This document shows, one piece after another, positions 10,406 through 21,718 of a stretch of DNA of 64,000 nt. Below the pieces are notes generated by a model that saw nothing but the letters and a program-made list of their open reading frames with translations, was not told the origin of the DNA and searched no databases. The position numbers and the translations under genes were made by a program. The number at the start of each line of letters is the position of its first letter. Within the stretch, counting starts at the first letter, position 1. Origin of the DNA: Rhodocollybia butyracea (lineage: Eukaryota; Basidiomycota; Agaricomycetes; Agaricales; Omphalotaceae); contig JADNRY010000124.1 of assembly GCA_015501585.1 (NCBI GenBank), positions 62,001 to 126,000 on the forward strand. The letters run 5' to 3'.

Positions 10406-12950
10406 ATGGCTCACCACCTGCCCTACACTTTGCGTGAACAACAAACTATGCAAAAAAAACAGCATTTAGGCCTCGCCAGCACTGTTGACAAAGCCGAAAC
10501 CATGAAAACACGACTTTCCAACGACACGTTCCCTTCCATCTCCCGAACTAAATATGGTAATATTGGAGACAAAGAGACAAAGGATAGCGTGGCCGGCCTC
10601 ACACATATAAAAAGAGGCGACGCGGTAGAAGCCTCTCTCGAAAACTCTTTCACTACATCTCGAAACTCTACCGCATCCAAAGCACTAGATATTGTCTCGT
10701 ACTACAGAATGTCTGAACAAGCCTCCTCTCCAACTACCCTGACCACAGCGACGCCTGCTGGTCTCGAACGTCGCCCCTCTTACTCTGACATCGTTAAAAC
10801 CCCCTCCCGCCATCGATCTACCTCACCTGCTAACCCCACCTCACCGGGCAAGATTCTCGAGGCACTGGCCACCTCTGGTGGTGTCGACGACAGCATCCAC
10901 TCTCCCCGTCCTACTACTAAACCCACCGACGGTCCAATCGCCAAAGACCTCCCAGCTCCCGAACCGCCTGCTCCCAAGAAAACCCTTTCTGGACTACCTG
11001 CCGCGAACAATGCCGCTTCCTCTATCATCAGTAACGATACGTCGAATGCATCCAGTGTTGCTCGTGCGCAAGCAGCGCTTGCAGCAAAGAACAAAGGCAA
11101 GAAGAAAGTAACTGGGCCCAAACAACGTACGTCACCCATAACTACCATCTTTCGCTGCTTCAGACCTCGAATGTTCCTGAACCACTCCTTCTTAGCCACT
11201 ACAATGACCATAGCGACACGCAGCCAAAGTCGACTAACGCCAACCCCCGAGACCACCCACACGGAGAGCACTACCGCAGCCTCTAGCCTTAAACCGGTCC
11301 TCGAGGATAGCCAACTGCCTGCTGCCCCGAAACCCAGCAGTGATAAACGGAAGAAAACCCCGAAGGGTACGCACATCATTCTACTTCCCCTTCCATCCCA
11401 GTATCGACTCAAAGGTACTATTACAGCACCCACTGGTCCTCTGCCTATCCTACCAGCCGCCGCTTCAACCTCAGTCGCTAGTCACGCCCCCAACTCTCAT
11501 GCGGATCCGTCTGACGACGACCTGCTTGCAGAACAAGAGGTAGAAATGCTCGCCCAAGTGGCCAAATCCAAGGCGACACGCCAACGACCAGTCTCTCCCT
11601 CAGACATGGCTCACAGTAGTGACGAGGAAGAACGACACGTCTACCGCGCAGCAGTTGTCTCCGAGTCAGAAGCTCGCTCCAGAAGCCACCGCTACCCTCA
11701 TCGTCTACCTAGGCAGTACTCTAACAAGATGCGAAGCCGATCCCGCTCCCAGAGTACTGATGATCACTACCGCTACGATGGATCCCGCTCCCGCTCCCCC
11801 ACTCCACGACGACTACATCACCGCAACCGGTCAGCGTCTCGCCCTCGTCTCCAGCAGCGGCCAGCTCATACCCCTCCTCCTTCACACTACTGTGGCAGGT
11901 CAAGGTCACACTCCCCTCGAGCTAACCGTTTTGCCCGATGTCTCTCACGATCCCCATCACGAGCCTCGCACCACCAGAGTTGTCAAGAGGATACACCTCC
12001 TCCCGCAAAAAAAGCATCACGACAATCATCACCATGCCTCTCCTTCCTACATCCCTCCTCACCAATCCCGCTCCCGTCGAACGCCTACCCAGGCTGACAT
12101 GCGAGAACCACCCCGACCACAGAGGATCGAGGAAGTAGAGGAGGATGCATACCCACTTGGAACAATTAACAACCGGCCACCGAAGCTTCACTTCACGGCC
12201 ACCCCAGCTGGCGGCTTCCACCCCATTGCCGGCCGCAACAGGGAAACTTACTGCGAGGGTCAGAATCTTAAGCAAGTCGAGACTTGGACCAACACAGATG
12301 CGGCAAAGAACCCTTTCCTAGTTGCCCTCGGCAACGACTCCAAACTCGATGATGCCCAGCGCCACGACACCATACTCACGCTCCTTGCACGACGGACCAA
12401 CGTCCCGAAGAACGACATCTTCCTTTCTGACGCTATTCCTATCAAGGATAGTGACGGCAAACAGATTGGGCACCCGCACTACCACATGGTCCTCGACCTC
12501 CCGAGAAACCTTGTGAAAAGTTTACTTGGCCCAACTGATTCAGACCTCGATCGCTGCTGGTGCCCAAGTGATCCACCTATCCCTCGCACCACCAGCAGCT
12601 CACCCGGCTTCTCTTCAAATTCCAGCCCACCGATGGCTACCGAGGCCAGGCGTCGTTCAACCCCAAGCCCTATCGCTGTAGCCTCTGCTACTCCATCGAC
12701 CATCCCGTAGGACTCTGCCCCTTCCCCTCAGTCCCTGACTGGCAAGGTCCACCCAGAACCGGATCCGCCGATGACGAGAAGAAAGGTAACTCACTAGCGG
12801 AGGCACAGGTCCTACCAGGGGCCGAGGCCGTGGTGGCAGGGCCCGAGGTGGGGGTAATCGAGGGCGCGGAAACCATAGGGCGTAACATCTCTTCTTGTAC
12901 TACACCTATGCTGCCTCGTAAAGTCTCTCCGATGACCATACTACATGTGC
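10406..12950 (+). pseudogene. LINE ORF1 (gag-like RNA-binding protein), frameshifted
   Basis: The ATG at 10,406 opens a long frame to 12,097 that is Ser/Pro/Thr rich (motifs such as RRPSYSDIVKTPSRHRSTSP) and ends in an Arg/Ser-rich tract at about 11,680-12,000. The coding then continues in another frame (PPKLHFTATPAGGFHPI through HYHMVLDLPRNLVKSLLGP, about 12,170-12,530), and returns to the first frame for the C-terminus, where YRCSLCYSIDHPVGLCPFPS (12,674-12,733) forms a C-x2-C-x4-H-x4-C zinc knuckle. Two frameshifts are needed, near 12,050-12,100 and near 12,560-12,600. The zinc knuckle and RS-rich stretch fit an ORF1 protein that coats element RNA. Confidence 0.75.
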
Positions 12951-13295
12951 ATTAGCTACTAACTGTCACCTATGCCTACCATCATGTCTATGCCTACCTC
13001 TTATACATGCCCCTGTACTTTAGATTGCTTAACTAGCCCCCTAACCATTCCTGAATGATATAGCCATTCCCCGCAATTGACCAAGGAATTGGGTCCTTGA
13101 GCATCAACTTACTAACTGATTGAACTATAACTAGTGTTTAGCCATCACTGCTAGCACCAATGACCCAGTGTCGCCGGCCGAGTGGCTTGTCGGACAATCC
13201 CATTCCAGAAGCTCCAGTACCCAATAACGGGGTGAAGGTATGGGAATAGCCCTGTCCCCGGGGATCGGGGACGTCCTCTCCTCCTCTTCTTATAT
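12951..13295 (+). other. LINE inter-ORF spacer
   Basis: About 345 bp between the end of ORF1 and the ORF2 ATG, without a coding frame that fits either side. It lies inside the element. Confidence 0.6.
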
Positions 13296-16200
13296 ATGAG
13301 TAACTTACCAATCGTCTGCGGGATGTGCGTGACCCCCTCTGGCTCTCGGCATGCTGCAAGTCAGCCCTCCGGCTTCAGTCGTGCTGGGACCAGTTGTAAT
13401 GTTTCTTATGGTGGGCAACACGGGATGGGTAGGGAGCCAGGTGATGAGCCTGGTGACCCATTTCCTGTGGGGGTTTCCCGGAACCCCACCGTGACTCAGG
13501 AGATGGACTTACCTACTCAAAACCCCTCACCTACCCAATCCCACCCTGCTATGCAGGACAGAGGTATACCACCTCCACCCTCACCTCGAGTAACACCTAG
13601 CCAGAATAGGCCACGACGAGCTAATCGCAACCAGGGGCGCTCCCGCGCAATCCCTATTCCCATTGAGGAAGCACCAGCGCGTTTTGCGCAGCTTCGTTCA
13701 AGTCAACGACTCAATGCAGCACAAACAAGTGAACACAGAAAAAAAATAAGAGGAAACCTGACCATAGCATCCCTCAACATCAAGGGCCGTGGTGCAGATA
13801 AGATATCCCACCCGAATCACAAATTCCATGATGTATACTCCCTAATAACAGAGCGCCACTATAACCTGGCAGTGTGTGGCCTTATGGAAACACACTGGAC
13901 CCCCGCACATGTCATGGACATCGAATCCCGATATGGGAAAAAAGTGAAGATCCACAGCACCATTAACCCTGCCCAGCCTAACGCAGCTGGTGTAGCTATT
14001 ATCCTACATAGAGACCTTGTAAATACATCAATGACAAAAGAATATACTGTTATTGAAGGGCGCGCCCTATGCATCACTATCCCATGGCACCAGAATAAAA
14101 CCCTGACTGTTCTGGCCACATACGCACCGAATACTACAATGGTGGACAATATGGACTTTTGGAATGAACTTACAGACAAATGGCTGACGCTGAAGCTCCC
14201 ACCAGTGGACATCCACCTGGGGGACCACAATGTGGTTGAAGAGGCATTTGACCGCTCAACTGATAGAATAGACCATCATGGGGCTGTAGATGCCCTCCTC
14301 TGCTTCAAATCTCTCTTCCGCTTAAAGGATGGTTGGCGGGCAACACACCCTACAGAACGGGGATTTACACATACACACCATACTGCAAACGGCCAGGTTA
14401 CCCTGTCGCGCATAGACCGGATATATGTCTCTGACCATATGGCAAACCGATGTATCAAGTGGGAAATCTCTGACCGAGCCATAGGCATAACTGACCACCG
14501 CATGGTAACCATGACTGTTATCACGCCGGAAGTCCCACACCAGGGCAAGGGTAGATATGCAATCGAGCCCTTCTCCCTTGAAAACGCCAACCTTATTACA
14601 GAAATCCAGAAGCTCTGCATGAAGTGCGAAGAATCTATTAAAACTAATCCACACAAGGAGGACCCCCAGGTCTCTTATGCCAACCTGAAAAAGGACATAG
14701 TGTCTCTCCAACGGCAAGTCATGAAAACCACTGTAGGTACAGCAAAAAATAAGTTCATCAAACTGCAGAAAGAGAAGAACGTCCTTACCCAGAATATAGG
14801 CCTGAACCCTGCCCAGAATGCTATTGAGATTGCAAAAATTGACCTAGAACTGAGCAAAATTGCACTACAATCCCGGTCCAACAAAAAACTCAGCAACCGA
14901 ACCCGAGGGGAGCTTGAAAATGACTCTGTTACCAAGCTCTCATGTACTACATGAAAGAGGTAAAACCACGCGACCCAATCCCAATGCTGAAGCGGCCAAA
15001 CTCTGAGCCCCCGGAGTATATAAGGAGATCAGATGAGATGGCTGAGCTAGCCCGGGACTATCATGCCAGTACCCAGCTGGACCCTACAGAAGATGATCCC
15101 ATGATGAAGGACCATGCAATTAATGAGGTACTCAGCCAAAATGTCAAACGTGCTGCTGGCCCACAGGAGAAAAATTCCATGGCTCACCTGCTTGATGACA
15201 GTGAAGTAGCCAAGGCACTCATTGCTGGTGCAAAAGGAAAAGCACCAGGTATGGATGGCATCCCAGTAGAACTCTGGCAGAAACTACACCACCGCTATGT
15301 TGCGGACCAGAAATGTGACCTAAATAAGCCTACCTTTAATGTTGCAGCCTTTTTAACCCAAATTTTTAATGACATTGCAATACGGGGTATCACTCCTGGG
15401 ACCCACTTCAACAGAGGATGGATGTGCCCCATCTATAAGAAAAAAGATGTAACTGACATTGCAAATTATAGGCCAATTACTGTGCTGAACACAGACTACA
15501 AAACTTTCACAAAAGCACTTACTGAACGAGTAACTGCTGTGGTACCAAGCCTCATACACCCGGACCAAGCAGGCTTCCTCCCAGGAAGGAGCATCCTTGA
15601 CCAGATCCACCTGGCCAGCACTTTTATTGAGTATGCAGAAGATGAGCTCCAGAACGGAGCCATTGTTGCTTTAGACCAGGAAAAAGCATATGACCGAGTG
15701 TCCCACAAATACCTGTGGAAGACCCTAGAGGCTTTTAATCTCCCAGCCTCCTTCATTAACACTGTACGTCACCTCTACACCGGAGCTGAGACTTGTGTAA
15801 TAATAAATGGGGAAGTCAGCACCCCATACACTCTCACCAGAGGAGTAAGACAAGGGGACCCCCTGTCTTGCATACTCTTTGACCTTGCTATTGAGCCGCT
15901 GGCAGAGATGTTACGTAGCTCCCCAAAGCTCAGCGGCTTTGAGATACCGGGTGTAACAGAACACCTTGTCACATCCCTCTTTGCTGATGACACTACTGTC
16001 TACCTCTCGGAACATGACAGTTTTGATGACCTCCAGGGAATCCTGGATGACTGGTGCAAGGCATCTAGTGCAAAATTCAATGTGAACAAAACTGAGATAG
16101 TACCAGTAGGGGATGAGGAGTACCGAGGAAATCTCCTTCTCACCCGCAAACTTAATCCTGACACAAACCCCATACCTGGACATATAAAAATTACCCCCGA

Positions 16201-18568
16201 CGGGTCCACCATTTGCATTCTGGGGGCGCACATTGGAAACTGTGTGGACCCGGCTCAGCCCTGGCTCCCAATAATAGAACGCATTGAGTCTATCCTTAGC
16301 CGATGCCAAGAAAGGCACCCCACCTTTGAAGCCAAAAGGCACATGCTGAACCTCACCCTAGGCTCCCTAACCCAGTTCCTTACTGCTGCGAGTGGTATGC
16401 CAGAGCACATCACCAAACGGCTTATGAAGATCCAACAAGAGTTCCTACAACCCCCAATCAGCAAAGCAGTTATGGAAACTGACAGTGCTGTGGGAGGTAA
16501 AAAGATCTTTAACCTACAAGCAAGAAATGAGGCAATCCAGCTGATGCGAGCAAAAAAATACCTTGAACTTAACCCTGAGAAGAGACCCCGGTGGGCCTAC
16601 CTGGCTGACACCTCCATAAGCAACAATGTCCTGAGAACATCCCAGGCTGCACCAGCATCAAGAGTGAACTCATTCCTCCAGGATTGGAAGCCTACCACTA
16701 GGAACCTAAGGCCATTACTTTGTGATATGATTAAAACTGCCAAAAAATATGGCCTTGAATTCAACGCCTTAAAACCATCTAGAGCAGTACTGCTCCGCAT
16801 GCCTTTGTGGCACCATATCGGAGCCAATAAGCATAAGTGACAAATAAATAACACCCCCAGATGCAGGTGTTTGCGCTCCACCCATGGAGTAATCTATGTT
16901 GAGGATGCACTCCGTATGCTAGGACGCCTCAGTGCCAATGATCACCTCCCCCTACAATGTTGCCTCTGCGGTCCCTGTGTAACTGACCGAAAAAATTACT
17001 GTACTAATCCCCACGCATGTGCTGAGTTTGTGGCCCAACGCCTAAATCACCTATATGACAAGTGGAATCCTACAATTGTCCCAGGTGAAGATACCTATGC
17101 AAACATTGAATTAGAAGAGGGAGATATCCTGTTTGACACTAAACTGGTAGTCAATAATATCTCTGAAGGGTTCCGGGTATTCTCAAAACGGGACTGGGGG
17201 ACTTTACCTATCTCTGACGGGCCCACTGATGACATTGCTGACCCACAGCAGATAACAGACGTCTACTGTGCAGGACATTGTCTACACCCCAAGACAGCAG
17301 ATGCACAAGGGGGGGGAGGTGCCTGGTATGGGGACAATGACCCTAGGAACTCCACTATCACTCTACCTGCAGACCAACGGCAAACCTCGCCCACGGCTGC
17401 AGCTGCAATGCTATTGCACATCCTTACACAGGCCCCAGTTAACATCCCCCTACGATGTCACACATCCAATGAGCAACTACTCACATCAATAACAAAGCGA
17501 CTTACAAACTGGGACATGGAGGGCTTCACTAAAGTGAAGGATGCAGCAATCTATAAAGCCATACTTAGCCACCTCCGCAAGCGCAATGCCCCAACTATCT
17601 TCCGGAAGGCTGTGCGTAGCCAAAACCAAAGAGCCTATGATGGTGCAAATGAACTGGCATTTGGGGCTGCAGTAAATACCGACGGAACAGAACTTAAGAT
17701 ATCACCCTCAATGCAGGGTGATGTGACTGGCATTGTACTTACCAAACTGACCCAGGCACTTGCTTACCACTCTATCAAGGAACAGAATGTGCCCGAGCCT
17801 AGGCCTGCAACTAAACGCATGATCGAAAAAGTCCAAAATGAAATCTCACCTGTACTCAAGAAGAAACCCCAACCTGAGGCAATCTGGAAGTCAATACGAG
17901 ACACAGACATCTCAAGGCGAGCCCGAAACTTCATGTGGACAGCACTTCATGGTGCCCACAAAGTTGGAAAATACTGGAAACACATTCCAGGATATGAGGA
18001 GCGGGCCACCTGCTCTGATTGTGGTGCAACAGAAGACCTGGAGCACATACTGCTCCACTGTAAGAGACCATGGTGCCGTCTCATATGGGACATAGCAAAA
18101 GATCTATGGCCCAAAGACCATGACTATGGCGATTGGCCAGAACCCTCTATGGGGATCATATTAGGATGTAATACCCTTGAATTCAGAAGCCAGGATGGCA
18201 AACCTATGCCAGGAGTCAAGCGCCTTTTTACAATCCTGGTTACTGAAAGTGCCCACCTTATCTGGAAGATCCGCTGTGAATGTGTCATAGACCGAGATAA
18301 TGAAGACGTTTCTGAAAAAGAAGTGCATGGACGCTTGTGTCAAGTTCTGAATCAACAAATTCGAAGGGATCAGATACTGACCTATGCCCCTCGCTGGCAA
18401 AAAAGAGCTTTAACAAAAAAGCTCGTACTTCAGACATGGAGTAAGGTTATTGAGGAGTCACATGACTCGCAAATTGATTGGACTGGAGAACCCGAGGTTT
18501 TAGTGGGTATCGGGCCTCTGAATCAGTACCGACCGCAGAGTCTACACACAGACACAGATGCGGAATAG
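13296..18568 (+). pseudogene. LINE ORF2: endonuclease-reverse transcriptase-RNase H-like polyprotein
   Basis: About 1,750 codons in three pieces. 13,296-14,954 holds the APE endonuclease: SLNIKGRG, GLMETHW, TYAPN, a GDHN in place of the usual GDFN, SRIDRIYVSD and ITDHRMV. A single-base frameshift at about 14,940 leads to 14,942-16,840, the reverse transcriptase: KGKAPGMDGIP, NYRPITVLNTDYK, ALDQEKAYDRV (motif A), TRGVRQGDPLSCILFDLAI (motif B), FADDTTVYL (motif C). A lone TGA at 16,838-16,840, probably from CGA, separates the RT from 16,871-18,568, which is in the same frame. That part has an RNase H-shaped region at 17,255-17,670 with its acidic residues replaced, then CSDCGATEDLEHILLHC, the zinc-binding module (18,014-18,064). 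Confidence 0.9.
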
Positions 18569-18791
18569 CCAAGGATCACCATGAACCTGGCAGCGCTCGA
18601 AGCCCCACACTGTAGTGAAAGCTGCGTGCAGAGTCTATACTCATCATGCATTTCCTCGGTGGAGGTTTCCATTTTCTCCCTACCTCCATGAAGGTTTTTC
18701 TTCGGAAGTTCCCCTTCACAAATTACGTAGTACAGTGGGCCAGTCTAGTATACGGTTGCCTGTGCTAATGTTTCCTTGTAAACACGTACCT

Positions 18792-18792
<1 letters not shown>

Positions 18793-18829
<37 letters not shown>
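18793..18829 (+). other. LINE poly-A tail
   Basis: An unbroken run of about 37 A ends the element just before the right TSD, marking the 3' end of the reverse-transcribed RNA. Confidence 0.9.
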
Positions 18830-18830
<1 letters not shown>

Positions 18831-18832
18831 AA

Positions 18833-18847
18833 AACAAAACGCTTACT
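18833..18847 (+). repeat. Right target-site duplication of the LINE
   Basis: AACAAAACGCTTACT, identical to 10,007-10,021. Read on the minus strand it contains AAG TAA, the last codon and stop of the neighbouring gene. Confidence 0.9.
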
Positions 18848-19347
18848 TGTCCCATTGGTGGTGAAACCACTCCAGGAAATCTTCGTCAATGATTTCTTCG
18901 TCGCGAAAGAAAGCCATAATGGTGTCAGAATCTCCAGTACTTGCTTTGTTGTTCCTTCTATCATTGGCCGCCGACATGGTATGCATAAGCTACAGAAGCA
19001 TTAGTGTTGAATAGAAAATAAGAAAAACACTTTACGAGGATGGCACAGTACGCCACTTGTTCAGGCGTTACTGCGGAAATCTCAAATTGAACAGCCTTGC
19101 CCCAGGATCGAATCCTGAAGAACCGAGGAAAACAAACACCCATGTCTACGCATATATGAACCCTTGCAAAAACATTATATGAAGTACAAACCATTACCAA
19201 GGGCCAGCTAAACAAGAGACCATTGAAGATATTCTCAAAGCCTTTGATTTGTAAGTCCTTCAAGAGGTGGTCTTCAAGCCAAAGAGGAACTTCGTCCTTG
19301 ATACTACAAATGTCTTCTGATATGAAAGCTCCTGCAGCCTTATTCAT
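18843..19347 (-). CDS. Hypothetical protein, C-terminal exons; LINE inserted at its stop codon
   Basis: Minus-strand exon 19,036-19,347 and exon 18,843-18,989 are joined in phase by a 46-bp intron (18,990-19,035, GTAAAG..TGTAG) to give 152 open codons ending HHQWDK-stop. Visible features are VPLWLEDHLLKDLQIKGF, then RSWGKAVQFEISAVTPEQVAYCAIL and an acidic end. The spacing, with a Trp-Leu helix, a GW/GK-A turn and ITP-x-x-VA, reminds me of a family of agaric proteins of unknown function (DUF6698-like), but this is a weak recollection. An acceptor-like tag directly before ATG 19,347 and further open blocks at 19,767-20,087 and 20,407-20,718 suggest missing 5' exons. Confidence 0.45.
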
Positions 19348-19766
19348 CTAGACGGGATCAACGTTGATAGGTTGAAGAAAAATCTATACGAACCACCGAG
19401 ACTAGGGCATCCAGAAGATTGGAATCGATGATTTCGCGTATTTCGTCTTACGTGTTTCTTATATACAGTCGAGAGATTCCCTAAGATAAAGTTAGTGAAG
19501 TTAAGGACTGGAAAAAATCTTACAAGTCCTCGGGCTCTTTGCCTTCGTCTTTGTCTGTATCAGGCTTTTCAACTATATTATCTCTAACCAGACCCGCTAT
19601 CATCTATGGCATTAAGCCATGGGATGTGAGAAGAACACGTAATAACGAGCAAGCAAGCGACGTTGTTGAAGGCCTTGAGAGTGTTTGATTTGTTGATAAA
19701 CATTAAGCAGAAACTAGGGTCATAGAAAACACTCACCTGGAATCTTTTTGGCTTTCTTCGTCCTCG

Positions 19767-20718
19767 TCATCTTTTGTTGTGTCTGGCCTCGATTTCTCTT
19801 TTTAGAAGCTTGATTCTTGGCTTTAGTATTTTCATTGTCATCTGTCTTGGTTTCTGAACCAGGTTTGCTTTCGACACGTTGCAGTCTTCGAGACTTTTGA
19901 GTTTGAGCATTGTGGGATTTTTGAGGATCTTGTCTGATCCTTGGATTGATGTAGCGGATTTTAAAGCTGAACCTCTGAGCATTGTCGGCAAGAAAGTATC
20001 AAGAAATGAAAGTGATTGTAGACTACATAAGAGAAAGAACATAGCATATAGTATAATTATTAGCCGTACACGTCTGAAATATATCACATGATCATGATTC
20101 CCCCCCCAACAAATTTAAAACGGAGAGATTCAAGATACAGTTTGCTATTAAAGAACGCCTTATAATAGTACTTACTGCTATAATAGAGTATCCAATTCAC
20201 GAAATCGAAGGTACCTGCAGTTGCAGTTTTCACGCCCAGGACTACGAAACAGGTAACCAACCTCCCAGCCTCCTCATCCCATCCAAACAGATTATCTTGC
20301 CCTTGAGAATACAGAGTGCCATGGTAAGGCCGCTAGAACGCAAAGCACGTCAGAAAGTCTTGTAGCAATAGAATCAAACGCAGGAACCTGCTAATTATTG
20401 CCTCTCTCAGACCCGCCGAAAACTACTCAACACCACTCGCACCAGGATTAGTTTGGTTGCCTCATCCGCGGATACTCTTGTTGAAGCTTGTGGCTGCGAT
20501 GGATGGGTCGTGGTAATGTAGAGGTGCCGTGGATTTTTTGCCTCATCTGAGCGAGCAATCGCAGAAAGTCGGGTTGGGGAGTGTGAGCTGGTTGTCGCTG
20601 GTTGACGTCGGCCGGTTGACGTCGGCCGGTTGACACTCGCGGCTGCCATGATGTAACTGTCAGAGAAATATGAAACGGACGCAAATAACTCACAGGTTCT
20701 CCGGAGAAAGTTCAACAT
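19767..20718 (-). other. Possible 5' exons of the minus-strand gene at 18.8-19.3 kb
   Basis: Two minus-strand open blocks, 19,767-20,087 (106 codons, Lys-rich) and 20,407-20,718 (103 codons, Ser/Thr/Pro-rich), lie in the right orientation upstream. The second contains a short tandem gttgacgtcggccg repeat (about 20,603-20,640). I could not close splices between them. Confidence 0.2.
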
Positions 20719-21170
20719 AGAGCAGCCGTTCCTTGAAATCCTTCAAACCTACACGGATGGATGACAGGAAAGAAAAGACTCGGACCAAGTGGCGGCAAAT
20801 GCTTCCAATCCAATATATCCTCAAGACGAACGTGGAATATTGGAGTAACCTTTTGGAAGATCGATGGAGAGATTGGAAGGATAAAATTTAGTCAGAATGG
20901 ATGACTAGCACAGACAAAGAAAGATGTGTACCGTTCGAAGGAAAAACTTGACAAAAGGCCTGGGGAGACGTTGAAAGCACGGCGGCAGATGGCAATGAGC
21001 ATGAGCGTTTCGGATGGCCTGAGGGACTTGAGGCTCTTGATCCTCTGAGAGTGAGCATAGAACAATGACAGGTGGTGGACGGAACAAGAAAATGCGACTG
21101 AGGCGCTTATTTGGCCCACTTTCCCGTCTCTGTTCCTCGAATTAGAAAGGCGCCGTCGTAGTTCAACCTG
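20719..21170. other. No confident gene
   Basis: Only overlapping short minus-strand frames at 20,892-21,119, without motif. Confidence 0.3.
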
Positions 21171-21174
21171 ACGT

Positions 21175-21718
21175 GTTGATAGGGCTAGCTATGGGTATGT
21201 GGGCAGAAGGCAAAACAACACCAACACAAACACACAATCAGACTTTTGAGTTCTGGGGTAATTCAAGATTGATCAATGGACTCTATTGCACAAAATGCTC
21301 TATAGTCTCTGGGGTTCTCTTTGTACTTTAACTATTCCTTTCAAAACAAGACTCTGGACTTCAAAACTTTCAAACAAGACAAGACTGGGACTTTAACTTT
21401 CAATCAATCAACAACAACAACAACAAGTGCAAGGTCTCTTTCTTTGTCTGTTCAAATGCAATCCAAGTTCATTCAAGTTCTGTCAGAAGCAAAAGCACTC
21501 TGAATAATTCTGTTCTTTCTTCTGCCAGAAGCACCCTATTACTACAAGCTTGACAGCAAGCTTGTTAACCTGGGGGGGAGGGATGCCTGCTCTTTCTGGA
21601 GGTCTCCCCTTGATTATATACCCAAGGAAGCCAAGAGTATTGGTAAGGGGAGCATGTGCTCTGCATACGAGGCTGTATGGCATCATATGGTCAATTCTAT
21701 TGTGAAATTTTACATCAG
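21175..21718. mobile_element. Possible solo LTR
   Basis: A 544-bp block runs from TGTTGATAGGG to TTTTACATCA, giving TG..CA ends. It is AT-rich with CAA/AAC-rich tracts (caacaacaacaacaac at about 21,411) and a TATA-like gattatataccc at about 21,611, as in many basidiomycete Gypsy LTRs. The flanking bases (tgacg and gaccc) do not form a clear 5-bp duplication and no partner LTR is present, so this is tentative. Confidence 0.3.

Larger units (their letters stand above)
10022..18832 (+). mobile_element. Full-length LINE (non-LTR retrotransposon), Tad1-like
   Basis: The 8.8-kb element has 5' UTR (10,022-10,405), ORF1 with a CCHC knuckle, a 400-bp inter-ORF spacer, ORF2 with endonuclease, reverse transcriptase, RNase H-like and zinc-finger regions, a 220-bp 3' UTR, and a poly-A tail of about 37 A at 18,793-18,829. 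It is flanked by a 15-bp TSD. Full length and an unbroken A-tract argue for a fairly recent insertion, but coding lesions mean this copy cannot currently retrotranspose by itself. The clade (Tad1-like) is inferred from the APE-RT-RNase H order in a fungus. Confidence 0.9.

Noticed and set aside
9660..19347. A host intron holding the entire LINE
   Set aside because: A GTAAGC..TTTTAG intron can be drawn across the target site, but it is only about 37 bp and joins the exons out of phase; a stop codon at the target explains the data better.
21175..21718. Confident solo LTR
   Set aside because: TG..CA ends and composition fit, but there is no TSD and no second copy in the window; kept only as a low-confidence feature.
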